Assembly (NCBI GenBank): GCA_001792895.1
Contig: MARA01000030.1
Location: forward strand, 124,001 to 188,000
Source: Lentinus brumalis
Taxonomy: Eukaryota > Basidiomycota > Agaricomycetes > Polyporales > Polyporaceae
Direction: 5' to 3'
DNA: 64,000 bases
The notes below the pieces were generated by a model, which was not told where the DNA came from, ran no database searches, and saw only the letters and a program-made list of their open reading frames with translations. Numbering within the stretch: the stretch's first letter is position 1; every line of letters starts with the position of its first letter. The translations under genes and the position numbers were made by a program. Below, in pieces: positions 30,566-43,552 of the stretch.

Positions 30566-33431
30566 ATGCCTCCTGCTCGTCGTGCGGCCTCCGTGTCTCT
30601 TCTCTTCGCTTCCCCTCTCAAGGCCAAGTTCATCCCGCGACACTCGCTCTACCGTTACAGAATGGCGAGCACTTCTGCTGTACGTGCGACGCGTTTGCAG
30701 TCTTGGCGTGTGCATGCGCTCAGTCAGGGGCGCAGTTTGGCTTGAAGGATGCGTCGCTGGTGCGCACGCAGGGCTTCATCGACGGGAAATGGGTCGACGC
30801 GACGGACGGCGCGGTAATCAAGGTCACCAGTGCGTATTCAGCTTCTTGTATGACTCCCAACTCTGAGCACACCGCGTCGCGCGCGTAGACCCTGCCACGG
30901 AGGAGGAGCTGGGGACGATCCCGGAGATGGGTCTCGAAGAGACGAAGCAGGCTATCGATGCTGCATCGAAGGCCTTCAAGACCTGGAGCAAGACAACAGC
31001 CAAGGTATGTTCTCCAACCTCCCGGCATGAAACTCCCGTATTCCAAGCCATCTTCGAGCACGTTGGTAGAGTGGCCCAAGAGTCAACTGAGAGCTACGAG
31101 GCAGGCGGCAGGGCGGCACGATGATTCGCTGCTTTCCGACCGACTGCCCCGACACTCTTGATGGACTGGTCGAGCATGGTGTCTGTGTACTTGCCGTCGG
31201 CCAGCCCGTCGACCTAAGTTGACGCTTCGAGCACGATTTTGTACACGCTCCGAGGGACGATTCTGGGGCCAGAATCGAAGAGGCGCGTGGCTGGTGGTGA
31301 TATGATAGTCGGGAGCGTCAGGGAGGGGAGTGCGGAGTACGTTACAGGCAGGGGGTTCCGAGTCATGTGTCATGTACGCGACAGTCCGCCCAAGTGCGCG
31401 GACTGTTCGCCGGACCGACACCCACTCGACCTGACGTCTGTTATATCGTCGGCTTGATCCTGGTCTTCATATATATGCATCGTCGTTGCGTAGGACTGTC
31501 GTTCACACCTTCTATTTGCAGCATCGACACGACATTCTGATGAAGCTGTTCGCGCTCATGAAGGAGAACGCGGATGATCTCTCGCGACTCATCGTAAGTC
31601 TTCGTGCATTTCCAGTACTGTACTGTCACAAACGTCACTCCCGTCTCGTAGACATTGGAGAATGGAAAGCCACTGGCAGAAGCCAAGGTATGTCCGTCCG
31701 ACTTACACGAATAGGAGCGCACATCAACGTGTCATCAGGGAGAGCACAACTACAGCTCGTCGTTCATTGAAGTACGTTCGATCCTGGTGACTCAATGACT
31801 ATGTCTGCTCACACAGTCTTGTGCACAGTGGTTTGGTGAGTGATCAGCGAGCTGGTCGTTGAGTTCGCAAGTTCACCGCAGCGACTGTAAACAGCTGAGG
31901 AAGCTGTCCGGACATACGGAGGTAGACGTCGCCCTTTCTACACCTAGTACTGCTCGCTGAACGTTACCCTGTTGTGCAGAGGTCATTCCTAGCGCTATCT
32001 CTAACCTTCGTAACGTGGTCGTCAAGCAACCTATCGGTCCGTCCATACATACCCGCTCTGTGGGACCGCTCGCTGACTTGTCTTGCTAGGTGTCGTGTGC
32101 GTCTCCACGTTGGCAGCCCTCATTCTTGCGGTATTCATGCAGTAATACAGGTCGATCCTGACACCGTGGAACTTCCCATCGGCGATGATCACGCGAAAGC
32201 TCGGTGCTGCTCTCGCTGCAGGCTGCACGGCGGTCATCAAGCCGCCACCAGAGACACCATTCTCCGCACTCGCACTTGTCGAGGTACGTTCTGGCCCCTG
32301 GACTGTGAATTGGCCCGCCGTCCCTCTCACACGCATCTCGGCAGCTCGCAACTCGTGCAGGCGTTCCTCCGGGCGTGATCAACGTCGTCACGACTCAGGC
32401 GAAGGTGGCTGAGGTCGGACGCGAGATGTGCCAGAACACCGCTGTGAAGAAGGTGTCGTTCACTGGAAGCACGCCCGTCGCGAAGATGCTCTATGGCATG
32501 GCCGCGAGCACGCTGAAGAAGTACGTGTTCAGGTCGACCTGCCTTGATCTGCAGCTAACGCGTAGGTGGCTGCAGGGTCTCCATCGAGGCTGGCGGAAAT
32601 GCTCCGTTCATCGTGTTCGACGACGCCGACATCGATGCGGCTGTTGAAGGTGGGTATCTGTAACGGATTGTGTCGTAAGATGGCTGAACGGTGTCGCAGG
32701 CGCGATTATCTGCAAGTTCCGGGGCACGGGCCAGACCTGTGTCTGCGCGAACAGGATATACGTGCAGTCGTCCATCTACGCCGAGTTCGCCTCGCGGCTC
32801 GCCGAGAAGGTCGCGGCGTTCAAGGTCGGGAACGGCCTCGAGAAGGACACGTACGTGCTCGTCCTTGCGCATGCGTCCATCGCGGCTGATTATGTGCATT
32901 GCTAGCACGCACGGCCCACTCATCCACGACCGCGCGATCGAGAAGGTGCAGCGGCACGTCGAGGACGCGCTCGCGCAGGGCGCGCAGCTGCTCCTCGGGG
33001 GCAAGCGGATCGAAGGGCCCGGCTCGTTCTTCGCGCCGACGGTGCTGTCGGACGTGCCGCACAACGCGCTGGTGAACCAGGAGGAGACGTTTGGGCCGCT
33101 CGCGGCGCTGACGCGCTTCGAGACCGAGGAGGAGGTGATCCGGCTGGCGAACGACACGTCCGTGGGGCTGGCGGGATACTTCTTCTCGCGGGACGTTGGG
33201 CGGGTGTGGCGCGTTGCGGAGGCGCTGGAGGTGGGTATGGTGGGCACGAACACCGGTGTGATCAGCCAGGCGGTCATTCCGTTTGGAGGCGTGAAGGAGA
33301 GCGGGCTTGGTGAGTCTTACGCGTCGTCTGCGACAGTGCGAAGGAGGGCTGACGAGGTGTTAGGTCGCGAGGGCGGACATGGGATCGAGGAGTACATGAA
33401 CGTGAAGTTCATTGCGTTTGGCGGCTTGTGA
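30566..33431 (+). CDS. Succinate-semialdehyde dehydrogenase, copy 3 (intact)
   Basis: It oxidises succinate semialdehyde to succinate in the GABA shunt. Exons: 30566-30679, 30736-30829, 30889-31004, 31522-31593, 31652-31687, 31739-31771, 31829-31835, 31895-31921, 31980-32036, 32090-32096, 32151-32283, 32345-32520, 32576-32649, 32700-32850, 32906-33309 and 33364-33431. The total is 1569 nt, i.e. 522 codons plus stop, with all introns GT-AG. Motifs include [43 protein letters not shown], catalytic Glu in [10 protein letters not shown] (about residue 295), catalytic Cys in GQTCVCAN (about 329, with a second Cys two residues on, as in the redox-regulated human enzyme) and [11 protein letters not shown]. 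The first 32 residues are Arg/Ser-rich with no acidic residue, as in a mitochondrial presequence. An inner ATG (30662, MASTSA) would give a 490-residue cytosolic form of the usual family length. Confidence 0.96.
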
Positions 33432-34960
33432 GGTCAAGGATGTTGATGCGAACGTTGCGACGCGGTGTGCCTGAGCGTTTGGTAGCCTCGTGCAGCGCCG
33501 GCGTCTGCGAGCTCGCACACGACAGCGACCGTCGGTGCGCCCGAGGACGACAACTCCGCGGACTTCCCATCGCGGACGCGCAGAAAGTCCTGCCGCAGCG
33601 AGGATGGCGACCTCAGGGTGTTTTCCAAGGATATCTCGGGGAGATTTGTTTTCTGGGGATATTAGGGAGATTTGGGGGAGAGGGTGTTTCTGAGGAGCGG
33701 GTGTTGCGGAGATGTCGTGTTCCGCAGTGGGACAGGTGCGCACCGGCATTGCTATTGTGCACAGACGATACATGCTTACTATGTTACTCTACAGAACTGC
33801 TGCTGGTCTTGGAGCGTGCACCACACTCACCCTCACCTCGCCGCCGTGAGTCCTACGTGAGTCCTACATATTCCGCCCGAGAATAGAGCCCCCTGACGAC
33901 GCTTCAGCATGCGTCTGCCCGTCGTTCTTTCCGCCGACCCCTGTTTGCCGCTCCATGGGTGCTTTACGACAATAGAAGCCGTGCTGCAACAGCTAAAACG
34001 CTAAAACACAGTCGAAATCGTGAGCAAGCGGCCGGATACGGCCTGGTACGAGTACATTACAGGCGGGTGACAGCACGACGTTCTCCGGGCTCAGATTCGT
34101 GTGCAAGCATGATAGGGCGCGACGGCGCCGCGACACGGGATAACTACGGGCCCGCCAACAGTCGCAGCAGCAAACCTCGCCGGGGAGAGTCGCCGCGACG
34201 CCCCGCGCTCGCCGGAGATCCTGTACGGCGCATGTTCTTGCTGTAGCACCGCCATTCATGGCCAGCTGTGTACAACGGTACTGTAGCACATGCCAGCCGC
34301 CTGCCCAAGACAGTGTTCCGCAACCTGAAATCTCTCGCCTCGACTCTCGAGCACGAGTCATGGTTCGGTGTGCGGCACATGAGTCCCGACGCCCACAACA
34401 CGCGACACGGTTGCGGAGGAGGCGTCGACGATGACGGAGAGAACATCAGCACTGACCCTGCGAGGGACCAGTGGATCTCCATGGTTCCCGGCGGCCGTCG
34501 CTCGGCAAGGAGAAGGTTGGGGGATATACAGCGAGGTCACGGCGAGGATGGTAGTGCGCAGGTGAGGCAAAAAGCCGTGTTACGTGGCTCCGAAAGCGAC
34601 GGTCTTGGTCTGACGCTCCAACCCGGTTTATCCCACAGAGTAAGCAGACCGACTCCGCCCGGGACATCGCTCGCTCGAGTCCTGCGGCGCGGCCGAAGCA
34701 AGCATCCGACGGCAGGAGTCGACGACTGGCGGACTACCCCGACAGGCCGAATGTACCTCTTCGGATAGCCATACTAGCGGCGGCGGGACTCGGATGCAGC
34801 CAATTTCGCGACGAGGCAAGCTGCTGTTCTGCGCTTCCACATAGTGCCGGAATATTAGGCCTATCAAGTCGACTGGTCACTGCGCGCATGAATATCAAAC
34901 AAGACGAGTATCGTATTCTATCAGCCCGAGGAACCCGTGACTCGTCCACGTCTTCGCCCT
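33432..34960. other. Post-SSADH spacer, unit 4 copy
   Basis: Aligns with the other post-SSADH spacers. It is indistinguishable from 43553-44808 up to about 34687. No supportable gene. Confidence 0.6.
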
Positions 34961-35767
34961 CTACATCTCGACCCCGCCCTCCTCAAACAACCGTGCAAGG
35001 TCGTCGTCTAGAACCACCATACCCGCCGGGGAATCGTCATTGTCCAAGACGTTCCGGGGAGTCTTCACGCCCGTTTTCGAACTGCGGGGATGGGACGACT
35101 TGCGATGTGCACGTACAGTGCTGTTGTCCGACCTCTGGCCAGTCGACATACGCAGACGCTTCGCAGGCGGACCTCCGCTACGAACGGCAGACCCGAGCGG
35201 CCGTGCGATGACCTCGAGCCGAACCGGCTCCATGACGAGCTGGCCTGGGACGAACTGCGAGGATGCGCGGCGTTTCTCGGCGCAGTAGGTCGCCGAGGAA
35301 CTGGGGTGCTCGGGAGGACGCTCTTCCGGTCTCGTCGTGCCCTGCGCAAGTCCTCCGCCGTTGCTTTGACGAATCTTATCGCGCCGCTCTTCCAGCCTTC
35401 GAGGAGAGTCGCGAGCGTCTTGACACCGCCCGGAATACTGCCCGGGTCGCCGAAGGGGATGTGCGGAGGCCAGCCCTTGACGAGTCGGCCCTCTCGGTGG
35501 ACAATGAGGCTGGTGAAGTCGTCCTCGGACCAGCTCATGCCGACGTCAAGCCTGCCGGTGCTTTCGACTGGTCCGGCGCGCTCGACATAAACGAAGGCAG
35601 GTGAAGAAGATGCGGCGATGCTCACCCAGCTTGTCCCTCACCACGTCCCGTAAATCCTTCCGCACCTCGTTCCTGCACTGTTTGTCTTGATCGTCACCGG
35701 TGTCCAAGCATCCGGAGTCGCGCATCTCATCGACGAATGCTTTTGCTTCCTCCCAGGTGTAAGGCAT
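34961..35767 (-). pseudogene. Two-exon unknown gene, copy C (frameshift in exon 2)
   Basis: ATG at 35767; exon 1 is intact (MPYTWEEAKAFVDEMRDSG to RDKLG), followed by a 58-nt intron and exon 2. The same 1-nt loss as in copy B (ggcgcag near 35281) breaks exon 2. The original C-terminal frame (KRLRMSTGQRSDN to GGVEM) stays open to the stop at 34961. Confidence 0.6.
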
Positions 35768-36399
35768 GATGGTTGAGTTCCTGGGTAGCCTCGGCGTAGC
35801 GCGGAGTGGATGTGCTTCTGTCGGATTGGACTGACGGGGACGCGAGTTGGTCAGCATGTACCAGTATGTAGAGTATAACAATAAGTATACATGCAGGTAG
35901 CTCAGCATTATGATGGACACTCTTTGTCGCCGCCAGCATGACTTCTGCCGGATGCGGCCATGTTGTCAACCTGCGCAGACCGCGGTAATTATGTCCGAGG
36001 TACCTTACAGAGGCTTGCGATCAGCATGGAAGTTGAGACTCAGTCAAACATTTTGCATGTCAAGCATAGCCGATTGGGAGGGATTCAAGGGTCTCACAGT
36101 GGGATACCGACTAACTACTTAGGTACAGACAACTTCATGTTACACCGTGCAGGCCGTTCGTGTCATGTCAATGAGACATGTTTTTAGCCCGAGTTAGATG
36201 TCTTCCTGCAATGGCCGCATACTGATGCTCTGCCAGTTACTATCTCCGGTCTGAGGCAAGTCTCACTGTCTCAGGCTCAAAGCTCTATTAGACCTGTGTT
36301 GTCTCCATCTTCCTGCAGTTCTGTATAATATTTGCAACGATGATAAAAGGTAGAAGGCTTTAGACAGTAGTAGTACTTAAGTCTGAGTTGGAGGGAGAC
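35768..36399. other. Unit spacer with empty copia target site, unit 4
   Basis: Counterpart of 25686-26316, with the uninterrupted target gataaaaggtagaagg near 36342-36357. No gene seen. Confidence 0.65.
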
Positions 36400-36666
36400 A
36401 TGACAGCAGACAACACCTGGTGGGCCCACCGGACTGCTCCGGGCATGGAAGTGCAGGACTCCTCGATCAAGAGGATTTTGCACAGACTTGAATCATTGAG
36501 CCATTTCCGGATAAGTACTGGTTCAAGTCTGCTCAATGCGGCCTTGCAGCCGATTCCAGCGGAACTTCGGAAGGGTGAATGCTTCAAGGATCCCTTGCCA
36601 TACAATCTCCTGATTGAGTCACTAGGATTGCTGCCTTCCGAGGACTTCACTTGGAACCTCTCCTAA
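36400..36666 (+). CDS. Small conserved ORF, copy C
   Basis: 88 residues, MTADNTWWAHRTAPGMEVQD to LGLLPSEDFTWNLS, with a TAA stop. It is open here and in units 2 and 5. It has no signal peptide or recognised domain. The ATG is preceded by a purine-rich gagggagac. Coding status is uncertain because the opposite strand is also open. Confidence 0.35.
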   Translation: MTADNTWWAHRTAPGMEVQDSSIKRILHRLESLSHFRISTGSSLLNAALQPIPAELRKGECFKDPLPYNLLIESLGLLPSEDFTWNLS

Positions 36667-39050
36667 TCCGAACTTCCAACCCTCCAACCGAAGTTTGCTT
36701 GTTGATTCTGAGAAGCGGGCACTTACTCTGGAAGATTGCTGCGGAGCGCACACCGGCTCATTTGGGGTATACCAAGTACTTACATCCATTCTTTAGTACT
36801 TCATACATACGGGGCAGTGACACTGATAGAGGCTAAGACTCTTCTGATGTTCGGAGTCCAGATCCAGGGCAACTCGGAGTGGGGCGCTATCAGTATGATT
36901 CATGCTTGAACAAGTTGAACTTCGGAAGCTTCTCGGCAACGAGCCAGACAAGAGGATGCAACAATGGACACTTCATCCTCAACACTGTCCTCTGCAATTG
37001 CACGATGCAAAGTCGACTCAGAAGTAGACTCACAAGTACAGATGTGCCGTCATGTGTTTTCTTGTACTGCACAAATGATTGGAGCACATCGGAGCAGCCG
37101 GGGTGACTCCCATCTGGCCTCCTGAAGTGAAACCATCACAGCGGCCGAGGACCGACACATTCACGGTGTCATTCACATTGGGGCTCAGAGCCTGACGCTA
37201 TCATGTGAATTATCCGGTTGCGCCTGTCATATTCCCTGTCAAAGCGAGGGCCGCCGGCTACATACTGCAGTCATAGTGTAAGCATGCATCCTGTCGTCTT
37301 CTGCTGACGGCATACCGAGGCATTCACTCGAAGTGCTGTAGAACATACCGTAGACCGCGCTCTTGAACCGACCTGTACGTCTACCCGGCTCATTCAACCC
37401 CGTAACTAACAGGAGGCACTGACAGGATGCGAAGGAGCGTCAGCCTGTCATGCATACACCAGCGACATGTTCTGTGGGCAGGGAAGACATGTCTCCGAGC
37501 GTGAGCCGCAGAGTAAACAACTGTCGCTGCTCACCTGTACCACAGCTTCGTCTCCGAGCGAGCAGCAAACTCGCATCCATGATTTGTAAGTGTTCGAAGC
37601 ACTATACTTACCTTTGCTGTCAAGTTAGCAACTCATGGGTCACCGTCGGACGGCCCTTCAGCCGCCATGAGAACCAGAGCTGCGGCGGCTCGATATCTGC
37701 TTCCATCCCATTCTTACCCCTGTAGTCTACGTGACAGGCAAGTGCTCGGGGTCATCTACGCCAGCACCTCTGCAACAGTCCGCGCCGTCGAGGCTGTCCG
37801 GAGCCAGAGACGTACCTTTGACCGTGAACCCGCGCCAGCCGCGTGCGAGTGCGAGTGCACTATTGGCCAAGCAAAGCTCGGGCGTGCACACTGTCAGATG
37901 ATCAGCTCCCGATGAGACGCGTCTGCTTCCCTCAAGAACTGAAACTGTCGCAGAGCAGCCGAGAATCGACGCAGGGTCGTACGGGTTCCGACACCTCGTC
38001 GGCTGCCGTCCTTGCGTGCATGTTCCAGTTGCGTCTGCTGAAGCCCGTGCCGCAGCCGCCAGCGGCCGCACACCGGGACTGCGATAGCGGGGGATGCGGG
38101 ATGTGTTGCGCGCCAGGTTGCAGACCTCGCATACGGACATCGGAGGCGTAGCGGTAGAGCATGCCCTAGTCCATCACGGTGCAGCGACGGAGCGGACGAG
38201 ACGGCCCAGTCGCACCTCGCAACGGCAACGCAACATTAGATGGTCCGAAGTCGGAAGAAGAGACCGTGTGCGCTCAGCGCTGCAAGCGTAGGACGTCAGC
38301 CGGTATGGTACGCCGCGATGCAACGGGTCCCTTTGCTTGCTGCCTACCTTCCAAGGACGGACCCGTTCCGGGCCCGGATGACCATGTTTGTCTGACCACT
38401 TCCACGCCGTTTCAGAGCGGCGGAGGATCGTGCTGGGGTCGGTCAGGTCAGGTCCGAGTGTCTGGATGCTGGCATGATTGTTCGCACCGTCCCATCGCGT
38501 CCGTACGAGTCCACGGGAGGCTGCCGTACGCCCTGACCATGCCGCGAACTCCTCGAGCCCGCAGAGACCCCGTTCTGCGTTGAACCTGGGTGTTAAGAGC
38601 GTGACACGCTGTCGTCGCAGCGAGCTAGCAGCAGGAGGGATCTTCACCGTGGCACGTTGGTGCTAGCTAGACGTACGTAGACATGCGCGGGAAGCCTGGC
38701 CATCGTCCGACTGTCACGGTTCACTAAACGTCAACTCAATGCAAGCGCCGCGATGAAAGAGGTGCGTACCAAGCATGCATGCAGGAGCCCGGGTGGGCTG
38801 TGCGAGTCGAGGATGCAGCCGACGAACCTTTCCCTGCGCGTGGTCTGTTTGTCCGGGCTGCTCGTGGATAAGTGCGTGGGTAGGGGCGACGAGCCGCTCT
38901 CAGCACTCGCTCGCGCGTGCACCCTGCCGCCGACGGTTCCTCCTCGCTCATTGCGCCGCCGTGGACACCCTCTCTCCTCCCAGTGACGCCGTCATGAACG
39001 CCACGAGCGGACCTGATGGAACGGGTGAGCGTCGTGTCTTCTCCGGAGCA
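36667..39050. other. Unit spacer, copy C, no confident gene
   Basis: It aligns with 16000-18379 and 26582-28929. The 124-codon frame of unit 3 is interrupted here. No recognisable product. Confidence 0.5.
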
Positions 39051-39750
39051 TGACATGAGCACTTACCATGCGGCTTCGCAGCGTCGTCCGTCGCGCACCG
39101 GACCTGCGCCGACGCGTTCGCTCGAGCCTCGTCTTCCGGGCGACTGCTACCAGCTCGGTGAGTCGACTCTGCGGCCGTCTCTTCCCGGGTTTGCGCTGAG
39201 ACTGGCCGGATAGTTGATGGCGAACGCGGCCGTGCGAGCTGCATGTGGGAGGTGAGTGAGCGTTCGCGATGTGCATGTGCAGTGCGACTTTATTTAACAC
39301 AGCGCTGGCTGACCTCTGAACGTGAGTACGCCCAGCTCGGTGATGCATTGGACTTTGCTTACGCGTTCTCTCGCAGCTTCGGCTCGTCCTATTGTGGCAC
39401 AGGATAAGGTCCTGGATATGCAGCGTTCGCCGCGCTTCGTCTCCCAGGGGACTGACTGCCTTCACGCTCGGTGAGTCTCCCGCCGTATCTTCTCGGGCCC
39501 ACGCTGACACTGGAAGAGCAGTTGATGGCGAACGCGGTCGCGTGAGTGCATGCTAGAGGTGAGCGTTCGCCGTGTACTGATGGGCGGCGCGACTCACTGA
39601 CGACGCGATCTAGCACAGCGCTATCCCCCCGTCTGACCTCTGAGCCGTGAGTTCGCCCAGCTCTGTTATGCACTATCATTTGCTGACGCGCTTGCTCGCA
39701 GTTGTGACTCGTCGCTGTGGAGATTGAGGGGTAGTGGGATGAAATACCGT
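39051..39750 (+). repeat. Diverged ~317-bp duplication with intron-like segments, copy C
   Basis: Counterpart of 18400-19085 with the same GTGAGT...CAG blocks. Appears identical to the unit 3 copy from 39086 on. Confidence 0.5.
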
Positions 39751-40686
39751 CCTAGTTATGCATGTATCGTGTAGGCAGAGACCGAGCCGAGCGGCTGCCT
39801 ACCATCCGGCCACGCTGTGGTTTGAGTCGGCGAGAGCCCGAGGCTGTGCCCTGCGAGGTCGAGAGGGCAGCGCAGTAGATCTTGAAGCCGGGATGAAGGA
39901 GTGCGAGGACTGCTCACCGTGTTTCCTGTGGGTGCTGAGACGCGTGCACGTTTCCGACATGGCGAGCCTCTGACCGCGAGTGCGCGGAGTCTGCCCAACA
40001 TCGCGCGTGAAGGGCGGGGCAGCGTGCGCGCAGTAACGGAGATCGGTGCGCGCAGACTTGAGGGGACGGAGCGAGGACGCAGCGCGCAGCGTATACGTCG
40101 TACGTAGACAGACATGTCGGTATTTTGGTGTTAGAATGTCAATGTACTGCTAGTACGCGCCTGGTTGACCGAGAACGGATTGCCGAGTGTCTCGTTGCGA
40201 GCTGCAGCCGTGGAGAGCAAGCCGTGGAGAGGCCGTGGAGAGGTGCGCAGGACGCACTGGCTGACCTATGGCCGCGAAGCACTTACCGCGGTCTCGCGTG
40301 ACGGCGGGGACTCGCAGATTGGGTGCATCCAGTAGAGGTGACTGAGTGGCATTGGTATATGCTATTGGTACAGTGCGCAGCGTGGCAGTCAACGGGTGGG
40401 AAGGGAAGGAAGAGCGAGCAGAGAGCGCAGAGCGAGGAGCGGATGCAGGGCGTGTGGGGAAGGGGAAGCTCAAGGGCAGATAGGCTTAGCGCAACGAGAA
40501 CTGGTGCAGAGGCGTAGAGCGGCGAGCAGGAGTCGAGCAGCGGAGTGGACGCAGTCGAGAGCAAGAGCGAGACGAGACGGGCGAGTGCAGCGCGGGCCTC
40601 GGGCCGATGACGATGACGACGGGGTCCCGACGGTGCAGAACTGGGACGGATCCGGTTCTCTCACCGAGTCCCTCCTTGTCGGAGTC
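39751..40686 (+). promoter_or_regulatory. SSADH copy 4 upstream region
   Basis: Appears identical to 29630-30565 by reading. Includes the ccgtggagag repeats and purine-rich run. Confidence 0.4.
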
Positions 40687-43552
40687 ATGCCTCCTGCTCG
40701 TCGTGCGGCCTCCGTGTCTCTTCTCTTCGCTTCCCCTCTCAAGGCCAAGTTCATCCCGCGACACTCGCTCTACCGTTACAGAATGGCGAGCACTTCTGCT
40801 GTACGTGCGACGCGTTTGCAGTCTTGGCGTGTGCATGCGCTCAGTCAGGGGCGCAGTTTGGCTTGAAGGATGCGTCGCTGGTGCGCACGCAGGGCTTCAT
40901 CGACGGGAAATGGGTCGACGCGACGGACGGCGCGGTAATCAAGGTCACCAGTGCGTATTCAGCTTCTTGTATGACTCCCAACTCTGAGCACACCGCGTCG
41001 CGCGCGTAGACCCTGCCACGGAGGAGGAGCTGGGGACGATCCCGGAGATGGGTCTCGAAGAGACGAAGCAGGCTATCGATGCTGCATCGAAGGCCTTCAA
41101 GACCTGGAGCAAGACAACAGCCAAGGTATGTTCTCCAACCTCCCGGCATGAAACTCCCGTATTCCAAGCCATCTTCGAGCACGTTGGTAGAGTGGCCCAA
41201 GAGTCAACTGAGAGCTACGAGGCAGGCGGCAGGGCGGCACGATGATTCGCTGCTTTCCGACCGACTGCCCCGACACTCTTGATGGACTGGTCGAGCATGG
41301 TGTCTGTGTACTTGCCGTCGGCCAGCCCGTCGACCTAAGTTGACGCTTCGAGCACGATTTTGTACACGCTCCGAGGGACGATTCTGGGGCCAGAATCGAA
41401 GAGGCGCGTGGCTGGTGGTGATATGATAGTCGGGAGCGTCAGGGAGGGGAGTGCGGAGTACGTTACAGGCAGGGGGTTCCGAGTCATGTGTCATGTACGC
41501 GACAGTCCGCCCAAGTGCGCGGACTGTTCGCCGGACCGACACCCACTCGACCTGACGTCTGTTATATCGTCGGCTTGATCCTGGTCTTCATATATATGCA
41601 TCGTCGTTGCGTAGGACTGTCGTTCACACCTTCTATTTGCAGCATCGACACGACATTCTGATGAAGCTGTTCGCGCTCATGAAGGAGAACGCGGATGATC
41701 TCTCGCGACTCATCGTAAGTCTTCGTGCATTTCCAGTACTGTACTGTCACAAACGTCACTCCCGTCTCGTAGACATTGGAGAATGGAAAGCCACTGGCAG
41801 AAGCCAAGGTATGTCCGTCCGACTTACACGAATAGGAGCGCACATCAACGTGTCATCAGGGAGAGCACAACTACAGCTCGTCGTTCATTGAAGTACGTTC
41901 GATCCTGGTGACTCAATGACTATGTCTGCTCACACAGTCTTGTGCACAGTGGTTTGGTGAGTGATCAGCGAGCTGGTCGTTGAGTTCGCAAGTTCACCGC
42001 AGCGACTGTAAACAGCTGAGGAAGCTGTCCGGACATACGGAGGTAGACGTCGCCCTTTCTACACCTAGTACTGCTCGCTGAACGTTACCCTGTTGTGCAG
42101 AGGTCATTCCTAGCGCTATCTCTAACCTTCGTAACGTGGTCGTCAAGCAACCTATCGGTCCGTCCATACATACCCGCTCTGTGGGACCGCTCGCTGACTT
42201 GTCTTGCTAGGTGTCGTGTGCGTCTCCACGTTGGCAGCCCTCATTCTTGCGGTATTCATGCAGTAATACAGGTCGATCCTGACACCGTGGAACTTCCCAT
42301 CGGCGATGATCACGCGAAAGCTCGGTGCTGCTCTCGCTGCAGGCTGCACGGCGGTCATCAAGCCGCCACCAGAGACACCATTCTCCGCACTCGCACTTGT
42401 CGAGGTACGTTCTGGCCCCTGGACTGTGAATTGGCCCGCCGTCCCTCTCACACGCATCTCGGCAGCTCGCAACTCGTGCAGGCGTTCCTCCGGGCGTGAT
42501 CAACGTCGTCACGACTCAGGCGAAGGTGGCTGAGGTCGGACGCGAGATGTGCCAGAACACCGCTGTGAAGAAGGTGTCGTTCACTGGAAGCACGCCCGTC
42601 GCGAAGATGCTCTATGGCATGGCCGCGAGCACGCTGAAGAAGTACGTGTTCAGGTCGACCTGCCTTGATCTGCAGCTAACGCGTAGGTGGCTGCAGGGTC
42701 TCCATCGAGGCTGGCGGAAATGCTCCGTTCATCGTGTTCGACGACGCCGACATCGATGCGGCTGTTGAAGGTGGGTATCTGTAACGGATTGTGTCGTAAG
42801 ATGGCTGAACGGTGTCGCAGGCGCGATTATCTGCAAGTTCCGGGGCACGGGCCAGACCTGTGTCTGCGCGAACAGGATATACGTGCAGTCGTCCATCTAC
42901 GCCGAGTTCGCCTCGCGGCTCGCCGAGAAGGTCGCGGCGTTCAAGGTCGGGAACGGCCTCGAGAAGGACACGTACGTGCTCGTCCTTGCGCATGCGTCCA
43001 TCGCGGCTGATTATGTGCATTGCTAGCACGCACGGCCCACTCATCCACGACCGCGCGATCGAGAAGGTGCAGCGGCACGTCGAGGACGCGCTCGCGCAGG
43101 GCGCGCAGCTGCTCCTCGGGGGCAAGCGGATCGAAGGGCCCGGCTCGTTCTTCGCGCCGACGGTGCTGTCGGACGTGCCGCACAACGCGCTGGTGAACCA
43201 GGAGGAGACGTTTGGGCCGCTCGCGGCGCTGACGCGCTTCGAGACCGAGGAGGAGGTGATCCGGCTGGCGAACGACACGTCCGTGGGGCTGGCGGGATAC
43301 TTCTTCTCGCGGGACGTTGGGCGGGTGTGGCGCGTTGCGGAGGCGCTGGAGGTGGGTATGGTGGGCACGAACACCGGTGTGATCAGCCAGGCGGTCATTC
43401 CGTTTGGAGGCGTGAAGGAGAGCGGGCTTGGTGAGTCTTACGCGTCGTCTGCGACAGTGCGAAGGAGGGCTGACGAGGTGTTAGGTCGCGAGGGCGGACA
43501 TGGGATCGAGGAGTACATGAACGTGAAGTTCATTGCGTTTGGCGGCTTGTGA
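40687..43552 (+). CDS. Succinate-semialdehyde dehydrogenase, copy 4 (intact)
   Basis: Exons and introns appear identical to copy 3 at an offset of 10121 bp, so the same 16-exon, 522-residue SSADH is predicted. The presequence ATG is at 40687, the inner ATG at 40783, microexons at 41950-41956 and 42211-42217, the intron 2 short form at 41126-41642 and the stop at 43550-43552. The catalytic Glu and Cys are both present. It lies in the middle of a tract of about 5.7 kb indistinguishable between units 3 and 4, implying a very recent exchange or an assembly duplication. Confidence 0.95.

Noticed and set aside
32555..33277. 240-codon minus-strand frames opposite SSADH exons (also 42676-43398 and 54742-55470)
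   Set aside because: High-GC shadow of SSADH exons 13-15; composition mirrors the sense codons and no domain is seen.
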